From contig JAJCYT010000030.1 of assembly GCA_029262795.1 (NCBI GenBank), forward strand, positions 62,001 to 126,000: a stretch of DNA of 64,000 bases. The letters are read 5' to 3'. The DNA comes from Candidatus Fraserbacteria bacterium. Its GTDB lineage: Bacteria; Bipolaricaulota; Bipolaricaulia; RBG-16-55-9; JAJCYT01. Within the stretch, counting starts at the first letter, position 1, and each line of letters begins with the position of its first letter. The notes beneath the pieces are model-generated. The model saw nothing but the letters and a program-made list of their open reading frames with translations, made no database searches and had not been told where the DNA came from. Positions 1 through 9,078 of the stretch are shown here, piece by piece. The position numbers were made by a program, and so were the translations under genes.

Positions 1-1238
1 GCATCTGTATCCGGCATGACCACCCAGTAAACCTTCTCGATGCCAGGGAAGGCGGTTTGGCCAGCCACTTCGATCTGGCGACCATAAGGGGCCATCCAGT
101 ATTCATTAAAGCGTTTCAGGCTGACAAACTGCGCAGCTTCCCATTCGTCCAATGCATAAGGGCCGGAGCCGACGGTTTTACCCAACCCAGAATCCACACC
201 CTGAATGCTGGAATAACCGTTTTCTTCAAAGTAAGGCTCATAGACGTGTTGTGGCATGATGCCCGAAGACGCCACAGCAAAAGGCAAAAAGGTGCGTTCT
301 ACCTGCGTTAAAGTGACTGTAAAGGTGTGAGCGTCCACACAGTTCAAGCCTTCAATAGGCCATTCAGTGCTTTCACCATCATGGAAGGCTTGAGCGCCCA
401 CCACTTTGTCGAAGTTGCCAAAGCGCACGCCAGGATAATCTGGGTGCATCCAGGCTTTGTATGAGAACATGACATCGCTGCAATCCAACATTTCGCCTGT
501 TTCAGCATAATCGTGGAACTTGATGTTGTCGCGAAGATGGAAAGTGTAGGTCAAGTTATCTACATCCCATTCCCATGTGTGTGCCAAGCCAGGAATGGTT
601 TCAAAGTTATCGTTGGTCTGTAAAAGGTTTCCAAAGATCAAGCCGGAAATTTGACTTTCCCAGGTGCCTTCCGTTGCGTTAGGCATTAAATAACGGGGCT
701 CTGAACCCGCAGGAATACGGATTTCAGAACCACGGGAAAGTTCGATATGTTCAGCCAACTGAGCAGCCACGTCGCTGGTCATGTTGTCATCGGTCATGTT
801 TTCCGTGGTGTTGTCTGCAGTGGTTGTATCTTCAGTGGTGTTTGCAGTATCTGTTGTTTCGGTCGTATCCGTGGTTTCCGTGTTGTCGGTCACCTGTTCT
901 TCAACTGCTGCGACCACGATGGTCTGGGAAACAGTGGTTGAAGCATCTTTGTCGTCGGTGACGGTCAATTTGACGGTGTAGCTTTTTGCATCATTGAAGG
1001 CATGGCTGACGGTTGCGCCTTCTTTTGTGTTGCCGTCGCCAAAGTCCCATTCATATTTGGCGATGCTACCATCCGCATCTTTTGAACCAGTGCCGTTAAA
1101 AGCCACAGGAACCCCTGCCTGCGCTTCGGACGGTTGCACATTAAATTGTGCCGTCGGTTCCTGATTTTGTGCGCCGCAGCCCACCAGGGCCACCAACATT
1201 AAACACGTAAGACTCCAAAGGAATATGGTTTTTTTCAT
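1..1238 (-). CDS. Oligopeptide ABC transporter substrate-binding lipoprotein with N-terminal PKD domain (3' end missing)
   Basis: This is the solute-binding component of a peptide/nickel-type (SBP_bac_5) ABC importer, anchored outside the cytoplasmic membrane. I translated it directly: the frame stays open from ATG 1236-1238 to the window edge, so the C-terminus is missing. Residues 1-21 are a lipoprotein signal with lipobox LVGC (Cys21). Residues about 27-110 form a PKD domain with the signature YEWDFGDGN near 62-70. Residues about 112-156 are a Thr/Asp/Glu/Asn-rich linker. From about 165 the solute-binding domain begins, with typical elements such as GLAHTWEWD and FHLRDNIKFHD. A ribosome site (AAAGGTGGGG) precedes the ATG. 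A promoter lies about 100 bases upstream. No permease or ATPase gene is visible; they may lie beyond the left edge. The PKD fusion is unusual; the family call is firm. Confidence 0.88.
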   Translation of the reverse strand, partial: MKKTIFLWSLTCLMLVALVGCGAQNQEPTAQFNVQPSEAQAGVPVAFNGTGSKDADGSIAKYEWDFGDGNTKEGATVSHAFNDAKSYTVKLTVTDDKDASTTVSQTIVVAAVEEQVTDNTETTDTTETTDTANTTEDTTTADNTTENMTDDNMTSDVAAQLAEHIELSRGSEIRIPAGSEPRYLMPNATEGTWESQISGLIFGNLLQTNDNFETIPGLAHTWEWDVDNLTYTFHLRDNIKFHDYAETGEMLDCSDVMFSYKAWMHPDYPGVRFGNFDKVVGAQAFHDGESTEWPIEGLNCVDAHTFTVTLTQVERTFLPFAVASSGIMPQHVYEPYFEENGYSSIQGVDSGLGKTVGSGPYALDEWEAAQFVSLKRFNEYWMAPYGRQIEVAGQTAFPGIEKVYWVVMPDTD

Positions 1239-1342
1239 AAAACCCCACCTTTCTCCTCTGACTCTGATGAAATATTCACATGTAGACCATTTTTATTACG
1301 GATTCACAAAACGCATCTCTAGATATGCGCGGACCAGGGTTC

Positions 1343-1371
1343 ATGTTACTTTAATGAATAGTTTACGTCAA
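1343..1371 (-). promoter_or_regulatory. Sigma70-type promoter for the substrate-binding lipoprotein
   Basis: On the minus strand a TTGACG -35 box (1366-1371) and a TAACAT -10 box (1343-1348) are separated by exactly 17 bases. Transcription would start near 1335, leaving a leader of about 97 bases before the lipoprotein start codon. Confidence 0.6.
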
Positions 1372-1462
1372 TAAACCGATATTTTGACAGACCAATCGCT
1401 CATCAACCCCCTGCACCCTTTCAATCATATCATGAAAGCAGCAGTAGACCAAATAAAGTGAC

Positions 1463-2656
1463 TCAAATTACGCTTTGCCTACGAAATGCTTCAATCTGTG
1501 CGGCATCGTATCCAAGCGATGTCAACACATCGTCTGTGTGCTGACCCAGTGTCGGTGGTGGTGTTTCGAATCCACTTTCAGATTTTTGGTATTTAAGCGG
1601 CAGATTGATTACATCAATTTCACCACTAACGGGATGATCCATTTTCAATACACTACCTCGTGCCTGTGTCTGTGGATGATTCAATGCATCCCCCACGCTG
1701 AGTACGGGACTAACGGGCAATTGATGCTCATTGACTAAAAGTGCGACCCATTCCTGGGTTGTTTTTTGTTTGAATGTGGATTCGAGTACCGGTTCCAGTG
1801 CATCTCGATGTTCCACGCGCCCTTTGTTGGTCAGAAATCGTTCATCATTGGCCAAATCTTCCCTCCCCAGGGCAATACAGAATGTATGGAAGAGCTTGTC
1901 GTTGCCGATGGCCAGATTTAAATATCCGTCCGATGTTTCGACCACCTGATACGGCACAATCACAGGATCTTTCGTTCCCATGCGCTGCGGGTCTTCGCCG
2001 CCAAAATATAGACCAGCATGTTTCGTAAGCCAGGGCAAAATGCCATCGAGCATGGCCACATCCAGGTAATCGCCCTGCCCCGTTTTCTCTCGCTTCAACA
2101 ATGCAGCCGTAATCCCATAGCCTCCCCACATCGCAGCAGTGAGGTCACTCAGCGGGACGGCCACTTTCACCGGGGGGCGTCCTTCTTCACCCGTGATACT
2201 CATGACGCCACTGAGCGATTGAATCAACGGGTCATAGGCAGGTTTGTCTCGATAAGGCCCCGTTTGTCCGAAACCTGAGATAGAGCAGTAAATGATGGTT
2301 TTGTTGATTTTTTTGATTTCATCGTAAGCAATCCCAAGGCGGGCTGCTGTCCCGGGCCGGAAATTTTCCAAAAATACATCAGCCTTGGCAGCAAGTTTGT
2401 AAAGAATTTCTTTGCCTTCATCTGTTTTCAGGTTGAGCGTGATGCTGCGCTTGCCACTGTTGCAACTCAAAAAATACCGACTTTCTCCTTCAATGAAAGG
2501 AGGCCCAGACAGCCGCAACACATCACCCTTACCAGGTGGTTCGACTTTCAACACATCTGCGCCCAAGTGCGCCAACATCAACGAACAAAATCCACCCGTC
2601 ACAAATGTGGATACATCCACAACCTGAATTCCCGCCAAAGGCTTTTCACTAGACAT
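1463..2656 (-). CDS. CaiB/BaiF-type (family III) CoA-transferase
   Basis: Class III CoA-transferases move CoA between carboxylic acids in the cytoplasm. The 397-residue length is normal for the family. Residues 6-40 carry the typical N-terminal Rossmann strand (PLAGIQVVDVS...GADVLKVEPP). ENFRPG is at 97-102, and Asp171 in PLSDLTAA sits where the family has its catalytic aspartate. The true acid substrate cannot be read from sequence. The gene diverges from the SARP-type regulator at 2806. No ribosome site precedes the ATG (2654-2656). Instead a TATATT box ends seven bases upstream, so the mRNA is probably leaderless. A thiolase and a flavoprotein lie about 4 kb away, so acyl-CoA metabolism is a plausible setting but not shown. 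Confidence 0.9.
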   Translation of the reverse strand: MSSEKPLAGIQVVDVSTFVTGGFCSLMLAHLGADVLKVEPPGKGDVLRLSGPPFIEGESRYFLSCNSGKRSITLNLKTDEGKEILYKLAAKADVFLENFRPGTAARLGIAYDEIKKINKTIIYCSISGFGQTGPYRDKPAYDPLIQSLSGVMSITGEEGRPPVKVAVPLSDLTAAMWGGYGITAALLKREKTGQGDYLDVAMLDGILPWLTKHAGLYFGGEDPQRMGTKDPVIVPYQVVETSDGYLNLAIGNDKLFHTFCIALGREDLANDERFLTNKGRVEHRDALEPVLESTFKQKTTQEWVALLVNEHQLPVSPVLSVGDALNHPQTQARGSVLKMDHPVSGEIDVINLPLKYQKSESGFETPPPTLGQHTDDVLTSLGYDAAQIEAFRRQSVI

Positions 2657-2663
2657 GGCGCTT

Positions 2664-2691
2664 AATATAACAGGAATACAGAATTTTTAAA
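2664..2691 (-). promoter_or_regulatory. Putative leaderless promoter of the CoA-transferase
   Basis: The minus strand shows TTTAAA (2686-2691), a 16-base spacer and TATATT (2664-2669). Seven bases separate this from the ATG, which would place the transcription start at or next to the start codon. The same arrangement occurs before the Pus10 gene. Confidence 0.45.
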
Positions 2692-2730
2692 ACTGGCAGA
2701 TGACTTTTTAAATTCTGGTAAAGTTTGCCT

Positions 2731-2760
2731 TTGATCATTTGTAAGAGGTTGGGTTAAAAT
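2731..2760 (+). promoter_or_regulatory. Putative promoter for the SARP/NB-ARC regulator
   Basis: TTGATC (2731-2736) and TAAAAT (2755-2760) are separated by 18 bases, about 45 bases before the start codon. The match is moderate. Confidence 0.35.
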
Positions 2761-2805
2761 TCAAGATCAACTTGTTGCAGCTGAGACCATAAAGGATGCC
2801 ATTGG

Positions 2806-5800
2806 ATGACTTCTAAGCTGAGAGCGAAGATGTTTGGTCATTTTGAAGCATGGCTGGACGATACACAGATTCCGAACAAGGCATGGCCCCAACGCAAAAC
2901 ACAAATGCTGTTGAAAATATTCCTATCTCAACGAGGTCAGGTGTTTACCCAGGATCAGTTGCTCGATATGTTATATCCTGACCAAGATATGGATGCCGCC
3001 TCAAAAAACTTGCGAAAACGCATGAGCGAGTTGCGTCGTATTTTAGAACCAAACCGTAAACAAGGAGCTCAATCACAGTTTATTAAAAGAGTGGGCGATG
3101 GCTACGTCCTGCCGAAAGAGGTGCCTTGCTGGATCGATACCGAAACATTTTATACATCCCAATCTGCTGCCGCAGACGCACAATCTGTGGGAGACTGGGA
3201 AGGTGCACTGGCGTCTTATCTGCAAGCTGAAGACCTTTATCGTAGCGACTTTTTATCTGAAGATTTGTATGAAGAGTGGACGATTCAACCCAGGGAGTAC
3301 TGGCGCGAAAAATACATTACGGGCTTAGAAGGTTTATCAGAATCCTATGCGCGGCTGGGTCAATACACCAACGCCATCGAATTCAGCCAGCGTGCTCTTA
3401 CCTTGGATGCGTTACGTGAAAGTTTTTATCGGCAACTGATGATCTTCTATTGGCGTCAGGGGGAAAAGAGTAAAGTGTCTCAAATCTATGAAGCGTGTGT
3501 GGAAGCTTTGAGCGCAATTGGCGTCGAACCGTCTGCTGAAACCACAGGCTTACACAAAAGTATTCTCAATGGGGATGTCATTGAGTTAGAGACTATCTAT
3601 CCGCCACATCAGATAATCAATACCTCGCCAGCGCCCTCTCACGCTCCTGAGGTTTCTAGAGATGAGGTTATCCTTTCACCCTCATCGCATCATAATTTGC
3701 CTTTTCAAATGAATCGTTTTATCGGGCGCGCTGAAGATATTACCCAGGTGAAACAACGACTTAAACAAACGTATTTGCTGACCCTGACAGCCATCGGTGG
3801 CGCAGGCAAAACACGGCTATCATTACAGGTGGGGGCTGATCTGGTCGATGATTTTAATGACGGTGTTTGGTTTGTGGAGTTGGCAAATTTATCCAACTCA
3901 GATCTCATTTGTCAGATTATTGCCGAAGCAGTGGATGTGATAGAAGTGGCAGGCGTGTATCAGGAAGACACATTGATCAAAGCCCTTAAACATAAACACC
4001 TGCTTTTAATCATCGACAATTGCGAGCATTTGTTGTCGACTTGCGCCCAACTCGTTCAACGACTTTTAATGAATTGCACAAAACTGAAAATTTTGGCAAC
4101 GAGTCGTGAACCACTCAATATCCCAGGTGAACTGACTTGGCCTGTAAGGCCATTGTCCAACCCTGATCCGACAAAGTTCAAGACGGTTGATCCAGTTGAA
4201 AACATCGTCGAAAGTGAAGCGGGCCAATTGTTTATTGAAAGAGCACAAGCTATTCAACCGATGTTTAAACCCACTTCGGATAACGCCGCTGCCATTGCAT
4301 CCATCTGCTTGCAACTGGATGGCATTCCACTTGCGATTGAATTGGCAGCCGCCCGAATAAAAATGTTTTCACCCCAAAAGCTGCTCGAAAGGTTGGGCGA
4401 CAGGTTCCAATTGTTAACTAGTGGGTACCGCAATGTCACAACTCGCCAACAAACGCTGCAAGCCACCATCGACTGGAGCTATGATTTGCTCTCTGTGCCC
4501 GAAAAGAAACTGCTTGCGCGATTGTCGGTATTCAATGGTGGGTGGCTTTTAGAGGCGGCCGAAGCCATTTGCTCAAGCGATCATCAGGATGGACTTGAAG
4601 TTATTAATGGATTAACAGGGTTGGTACAAAAATCCTTGGTGGAAGCTGAGGAGCATGAAGACATTTTTCAATACCGCTTGTTAGAAACGGTTAGACAATA
4701 TGGTCAGCGAAAGTTGGCAGACAGCAGGGAAGAGCCTTTCTATCGCGAAGCGCATGCTGCATATTATCTGAAGTTGGCCGAAGCATCAGAAATTGCATTG
4801 CGAGGCGAGACGCAAGCTGAATGGATGAGGTGTTTGAAGGTAGAGCATGACAACCTTCGAGCCTCACTGGAATGGTTTCTTGAGGCTGGAACAGCCGATG
4901 AAGCATTAAAAATGAGCGGTGCATTGGGAAGATTTTGGACGATGCAAGGCCATTTCAGTGAAGGCCGTCAGTGGCAGGAACTGGCGCTAAAACAGCACAA
5001 AGACGCTTTCCCCAATGCGCGAGCTGTGACGTTAGGCTGGGGAGGGGTTTTGGCTTGGCAGCAGGGGGCACTCGATTCGGCAGAAGCTTCACTGCAAGAA
5101 AGCCTAAAAATATTTCGCCAAATCAACAATCCGTTACGCGTGGCCATGACGCTGAGTGATATGGGATTGGTGGCAAGGGATAAAGGGAATTTTGAACAAG
5201 CCATACAGCTTTTTAAAGAGAGTTTGGCTAGCCTTGCCAATGTGGAAGATGAATGGCACAAAGGCACTGTGTTAAGCAATCTTGGAGACATGGCCCGCAA
5301 CCAAAATAATCTGCAAGCAGCGCGTACTTATTTAGAGGAAGGCCTTACAATTTCTCGCAAGCTTAACAGCAGGCAGAATACAGCCATGCTGCTAAACAGG
5401 TTGGGCATGGTTTTTCATCAAGAAGGAAAATTAGAGCAAGCACAGGAAACCCTTCATGAAAGTTTAGGACTTTGCCGTGAAATCGCTGACCGGCGAACCA
5501 TCGCTGTGGTTCACGGTAACCTTGGAAATGTGGCGCGAGATATGGGCAATCTATCTCAGGCGCGCGAACATTTTCAGCAAAGTTTAAACTTCTATTTAGA
5601 AAGCGGCGCCACATTCAACCTTGGTCAAATCCTTTACCGTCTGTCAAAGGTAGCGCAGCTAAGGAACAAATATACACCTGCTGCCCAATTACAAGGGGTC
5701 GTATCAGTCATGTTACTAGAGATAGGGGCAAGCTTTGAGCCTTATGAGCAAAATCTCTTTGAGCAAACGGTTTTGCTGCTAACGGACACGCTAGGCAAAG

Positions 5801-5886
5801 ATGGTTACGAACAAGCGTTTGAAGAAGGCAAAAATTTGTCAACAACTGAAGCCATTGAGTTGGCATTGCAGGTGTCGAAAGAATAA
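2806..5886 (+). CDS. BTAD/SARP-type regulator with NB-ARC ATPase and TPR repeats
   Basis: A 1,026-residue STAND-type signalling protein, probably an ATP-switched transcription activator. Residues about 1-100 form an OmpR-like winged helix (RKTQMLLKIFLSQRG, then LRKRMSELRRILEP). Residues about 110-255 form the bacterial transcriptional activation domain, which is helical and TPR-like. After a Pro/Ser-rich linker, an NB-ARC ATPase begins near 300, with P-loop GGAGKT (331-336), Walker B LLLIIDN ending near Asp404, the TSREPL motif and LDGIPLAIELAAAR. About ten TPR-like helical pairs fill residues 690-960 and would sense a ligand or partner. The start is ATG 2806, with AAAGGA nine bases upstream. 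The target genes are unknown; the divergent CoA-transferase is one candidate. This architecture is common in Actinomycetota and Chloroflexota. Confidence 0.9.
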   Translation: MTSKLRAKMFGHFEAWLDDTQIPNKAWPQRKTQMLLKIFLSQRGQVFTQDQLLDMLYPDQDMDAASKNLRKRMSELRRILEPNRKQGAQSQFIKRVGDGYVLPKEVPCWIDTETFYTSQSAAADAQSVGDWEGALASYLQAEDLYRSDFLSEDLYEEWTIQPREYWREKYITGLEGLSESYARLGQYTNAIEFSQRALTLDALRESFYRQLMIFYWRQGEKSKVSQIYEACVEALSAIGVEPSAETTGLHKSILNGDVIELETIYPPHQIINTSPAPSHAPEVSRDEVILSPSSHHNLPFQMNRFIGRAEDITQVKQRLKQTYLLTLTAIGGAGKTRLSLQVGADLVDDFNDGVWFVELANLSNSDLICQIIAEAVDVIEVAGVYQEDTLIKALKHKHLLLIIDNCEHLLSTCAQLVQRLLMNCTKLKILATSREPLNIPGELTWPVRPLSNPDPTKFKTVDPVENIVESEAGQLFIERAQAIQPMFKPTSDNAAAIASICLQLDGIPLAIELAAARIKMFSPQKLLERLGDRFQLLTSGYRNVTTRQQTLQATIDWSYDLLSVPEKKLLARLSVFNGGWLLEAAEAICSSDHQDGLEVINGLTGLVQKSLVEAEEHEDIFQYRLLETVRQYGQRKLADSREEPFYREAHAAYYLKLAEASEIALRGETQAEWMRCLKVEHDNLRASLEWFLEAGTADEALKMSGALGRFWTMQGHFSEGRQWQELALKQHKDAFPNARAVTLGWGGVLAWQQGALDSAEASLQESLKIFRQINNPLRVAMTLSDMGLVARDKGNFEQAIQLFKESLASLANVEDEWHKGTVLSNLGDMARNQNNLQAARTYLEEGLTISRKLNSRQNTAMLLNRLGMVFHQEGKLEQAQETLHESLGLCREIADRRTIAVVHGNLGNVARDMGNLSQAREHFQQSLNFYLESGATFNLGQILYRLSKVAQLRNKYTPAAQLQGVVSVMLLEIGASFEPYEQNLFEQTVLLLTDTLGKDGYEQAFEEGKNLSTTEAIELALQVSKE

Positions 5887-5965
5887 AATTTTTTTCAAAC
5901 AAAGTTTGGTTGATTTTTGACACATAGATTTGGCGATCAGATTGATCTGGTTTTGAGCGTCTCAA

Positions 5966-6517
5966 CTAATTTGACCCCAAACACTTTTGTATATCCACGG
6001 CACTGGATGCAAAGGCGAAATCGCGATATAAACCATCAGAGCTAAAATCTGTTCCTATGGCGGACGCATCAATGGTAAGCACAACTCTTTCTCCAAGCTC
6101 AAAAGAAGTGAATGTGAGGGCTTCGCAAAACTTCTCAATAGTGAACTTGATGTCTATTGGACCATTGAGTCTTTTTTGATCTAATTCCACTCTGCCTGTA
6201 ACGAATTCCTCTCGAAAAAGAAGATCATGGATTTTTTCAAAATCTTTTGGATCAGTAAAGAAAACACCAAATTCGTAACTGATGTCAGCGAGAAGAGGCG
6301 CTCCTGTTTGCATTGCAAGTCCAGGGTCAATGGTTTGTAATTCTCCAATAAAATCAATAGAAAATTGTATGAGTAAACTTTTGTCGTCAAGGATTTCAGT
6401 TTCAATGAACTCTCCAATCAAGAGTTGTGGCTCTGGTTCGGTACCTGACTCTTGAGCAACAGTTGGCAATCCCAAATTGAGCAGCAGAATAATCGCTATT
6501 AGACTTAATTTTCTCAT
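5966..6517 (-). CDS. Secreted protein of unknown function
   Basis: I do not recognise this family. The 183-residue product starts with a clear Sec signal peptide (MRKLSLIAIILLLNLGLPTVAQ). The mature part is rich in alternating hydrophobic residues, acidic overall, and has one pair of cysteines far apart. An upstream in-frame codon would extend the protein to 212 residues. I prefer ATG 6515-6517 because GAGGAG lies seven bases before it and the signal peptide then sits at the N-terminus. The gene converges on the regulator at 2806-5886, and the thiolase diverges from it. No terminator is evident in the 79 bases between the converging stops. Confidence 0.7.
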   Translation of the reverse strand: MRKLSLIAIILLLNLGLPTVAQESGTEPEPQLLIGEFIETEILDDKSLLIQFSIDFIGELQTIDPGLAMQTGAPLLADISYEFGVFFTDPKDFEKIHDLLFREEFVTGRVELDQKRLNGPIDIKFTIEKFCEALTFTSFELGERVVLTIDASAIGTDFSSDGLYRDFAFASSAVDIQKCLGSN

Positions 6518-6683
6518 AATGAATCTCCTCAAAACGTTGTTTGATATTATTTTACAGTAAGGCAACAAAAAAGAATTTTGATTGACTTTGTCTTGCCTCT
6601 CCAACTATGCTAAAAAAATCCATTTATGATGCATTATTCAATGCGGTTGAAAATATTTTTGGTTAACGTGCCTAAATTATTTT

Positions 6684-6713
6684 CAAACAATTTATCCATC
6701 TTGTGTTTATAAT
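6684..6713 (+). promoter_or_regulatory. Putative leaderless promoter of the thiolase
   Basis: A perfect TATAAT (6708-6713) ends six bases before the ATG at 6720. A weak -35 (CAAACA, 6684-6689) lies 18 bases upstream of it. No Shine-Dalgarno sequence is present, so transcription probably begins at the start codon. Confidence 0.55.
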
Positions 6714-6719
6714 CAGACT

Positions 6720-7892
6720 ATGACCCAACTCAATAATCATGTGATGATTGTGGATGCGGTTCGCACCCCCACAGGAAAATACTTGGGAGATATGTCTCAG
6801 TTTTCAGCCACTGATTTGGGAGCTGCTGCAATCAGAGGATTGTGTGAACGTCAGCAGGCCGGCGAACTAGATGAAGTCATCATGGGCAATGTGGTGCAGG
6901 CGGGATTGGGACAGGCTCCGGCACGTCAGGCAGCGATTGGAGGGGGAGTATCTCCATCTGTGCCAGCAGTGACATTAAACAAAGTATGTGGAGCCAGTCT
7001 GCGTGCGGTGGTTGGGGCAGCCCAGGCCATTAAGTGTGGAGATGCCAGCACGATTATCGCAGGTGGAATGGAGTCGATGAGCAATGCGCCGCACCTGCTT
7101 TACGGAATGAGAAAAGGTGTCAAGGCGGGCGATGTGACGATGGTGGATGCCATGATCAACGAAGGGTTGTGGTGTGCGTTTGAGGATCATCACATGGGAT
7201 TTGCCGCAGAATACACGGCGAAAAAATCCAACATTTCGCGACAAATGCAAGATGAGTTTGCGTTGACCAGTCATCAAAAAGCAATCAAGGCACAACAGGA
7301 AGGCGCGTTTGATGCGGAAATTATTCCACTCAAAACAAAGCATGGATTTATTAATCAAGATGAAACACCTCGATCAGATACATCTTTAGAAAAATTGACT
7401 GCGCTCAGACCAGCGTTTCAAGCCGATGGCACGGTTACGGCGGGCAACGCCCCTGGGCTCAATGATGGCGCATCCGCGCTGTTGATCATGGATGAAAATA
7501 CGGTGACGGATCGTGACCTCAAGCCGATGGCTCGGATTGCTGGCTATGCCGTCGCCGCACGGGAGCCAATTGATTTGTTCTATGCGCCGATTGACTCAAC
7601 ACGAAAGCTGCTCGATCAGTTGGGCATGGGCATCAACGATTTTGATTTGATCGAAATCAACGAAGCCTTTGCAGCGCAAACGCTGGCCGACGGCATCAAG
7701 TTGGGATGGGACTGGGAACGTGTCAATGTGCATGGTGGGGCGATTGCGTTGGGGCATCCGTTGGGTGCAAGTGGCACCAAAATTTTGACCACACTGTTGT
7801 GGGCCCTGCAACGCTACGACAAGGAGTGGGGGATGGTCACGCTGTGCATGGGTGGCGGCTTGGGCCTCAGCTTGGCAGTGCAGCGCGTTTAG
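6720..7892 (+). CDS. Acetyl-CoA acetyltransferase (thiolase)
   Basis: This 390-residue thiolase II-type enzyme condenses two acetyl-CoA to acetoacetyl-CoA or runs the reverse reaction, in the cytoplasm. The catalytic set is complete: nucleophile Cys90 (LNKVCGASL), the INEAFAAQ motif near 312-319, His346 in GHPLGASG and Cys376 in CMGGGLG. The length is typical. Fourteen bases separate it from the following flavoprotein, so the two are probably one transcript. The start lacks a ribosome site but has TATAAT six bases upstream, which suggests a leaderless mRNA. Whether it serves fatty-acid breakdown, butyrate or isoprenoid metabolism cannot be decided: no dehydrogenase or hydratase genes are adjacent. 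Confidence 0.93.
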   Translation: MTQLNNHVMIVDAVRTPTGKYLGDMSQFSATDLGAAAIRGLCERQQAGELDEVIMGNVVQAGLGQAPARQAAIGGGVSPSVPAVTLNKVCGASLRAVVGAAQAIKCGDASTIIAGGMESMSNAPHLLYGMRKGVKAGDVTMVDAMINEGLWCAFEDHHMGFAAEYTAKKSNISRQMQDEFALTSHQKAIKAQQEGAFDAEIIPLKTKHGFINQDETPRSDTSLEKLTALRPAFQADGTVTAGNAPGLNDGASALLIMDENTVTDRDLKPMARIAGYAVAAREPIDLFYAPIDSTRKLLDQLGMGINDFDLIEINEAFAAQTLADGIKLGWDWERVNVHGGAIALGHPLGASGTKILTTLLWALQRYDKEWGMVTLCMGGGLGLSLAVQRV

Positions 7893-7906
7893 GGTAAAAC
7901 ACCGAC

Positions 7907-9061
7907 ATGACAAAACACGTTCAACTTCTCATCATCGGAGCCGGCCCTTATGGACTGTCATTGGCCATTTATGCGAAACATGCAGGCATAAATTTCGCAA
8001 TGCTGGGCAAGTCGATGGATCTGTGGAAAGCCAACATGCCACCCAACATGAAGTTGCGCTCAAACACCCAATGGCATCTCGATCCACAAGAAGAACACAC
8101 CTTTGTACGTTACGTTGAGTCCCACAATATCGAGGAAAAAGATCTAAAGCCGCTATCGCTTCAAGTGTTTTTGGGATACACGAAATGGTTAGAACAACAA
8201 AAGGGTATAAAACCAACGCCTGTGATGGTCGAGCGTTTGGATCAAGATAAAGACGGTTTTATTGCCACGCTACAAAGCGGCGATACGATCACTGCCGACC
8301 GAGTGGTGGTGTCCACAGGGTTTGGCTATTTCCAGAATTTCCCATCGGAACTTATGGACAAATTGCCGCAGGATCATTACTCACACACGGGCAGTCTGAT
8401 CGATTTTTCATCGCTGAAAGACAAGCGTTGTCTCATCATTGGAGGCCGACAAAGTGCGTTGGAATGGGCGGCGCTGATTCATGAAGCCGGCGCGGCGGAA
8501 GTCCATCTCAGTCACCGCCACGATACGCCGAGGTTGGAAAAATCCGACTGGTCTTGGGTGCCGGAACTGATACAAAAAACGGTTGAAAACCCCGCTTGGT
8601 TTAGACAACTCTCCAGTGAAGAACAACAAAACATCGGCCAACGCTTTTGGGAGGAAGGTCGCCTCAAGCTCGAACCTTGGCTGGCCTCCCGCCTGGACCA
8701 AGAAACGATTCATTTTTTGCCCAACACCGAAGTTGCTCAATGTACACAAAATGATGATGGTGTACTGACGGTCGAACTCGATACTGAAAACACCATTGAG
8801 GTGGATCACATTGTTCTTGCAACTGGTTATAAAGTGGATGTCGAACGGATTCCCTTTATTACGTCAGGCAATTGTCTGGAAAATATTCAAACCAAAAATG
8901 GTTTCCCATGCTTGGATGAACACTTCCAAAGCAGCATATCAGGCTTGCATTTCATCAGTCTGCCAGCCACACAGGACTTTGGACCGTTCTTCGGTTTCAC
9001 TGTTGGTTGCACTGCCACGGCCAAGGTTTTGGGCAAATATTTACAATCCTCAATGACATGA
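7907..9061 (+). CDS. FAD/NAD(P)-dependent oxidoreductase (flavin monooxygenase-like)
   Basis: A 384-residue two-dinucleotide-binding flavoprotein. The FAD site is GAGPYG (11-16) in an N-terminal beta-alpha-beta fold. A second Rossmann motif GGRQSA (about 179-184), followed by a basic SHRHD stretch, suggests NADPH. An ATGY motif near 305-308 is typical of the Class B monooxygenase, lysine N-hydroxylase and related flavoprotein group. The substrate is not readable; N-hydroxylation, Baeyer-Villiger oxidation and simple quinone or thiol oxidoreduction all remain possible. It lies 14 bases downstream of the thiolase, with an AGGG overlapping the thiolase stop region, and is likely cotranscribed. 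It converges with the DUF427 gene after a 17-base gap. Confidence 0.85.
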   Translation: MTKHVQLLIIGAGPYGLSLAIYAKHAGINFAMLGKSMDLWKANMPPNMKLRSNTQWHLDPQEEHTFVRYVESHNIEEKDLKPLSLQVFLGYTKWLEQQKGIKPTPVMVERLDQDKDGFIATLQSGDTITADRVVVSTGFGYFQNFPSELMDKLPQDHYSHTGSLIDFSSLKDKRCLIIGGRQSALEWAALIHEAGAAEVHLSHRHDTPRLEKSDWSWVPELIQKTVENPAWFRQLSSEEQQNIGQRFWEEGRLKLEPWLASRLDQETIHFLPNTEVAQCTQNDDGVLTVELDTENTIEVDHIVLATGYKVDVERIPFITSGNCLENIQTKNGFPCLDEHFQSSISGLHFISLPATQDFGPFFGFTVGCTATAKVLGKYLQSSMT

Positions 9062-9078
9062 TCTAAAACGTAAAATGC

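Noticed and set aside
1418..1438. CTTTCA/TGAAAG hairpin after the CoA-transferase
   Set aside because: Six-base stem with a nine-base loop and no T run; too weak to call a terminator.
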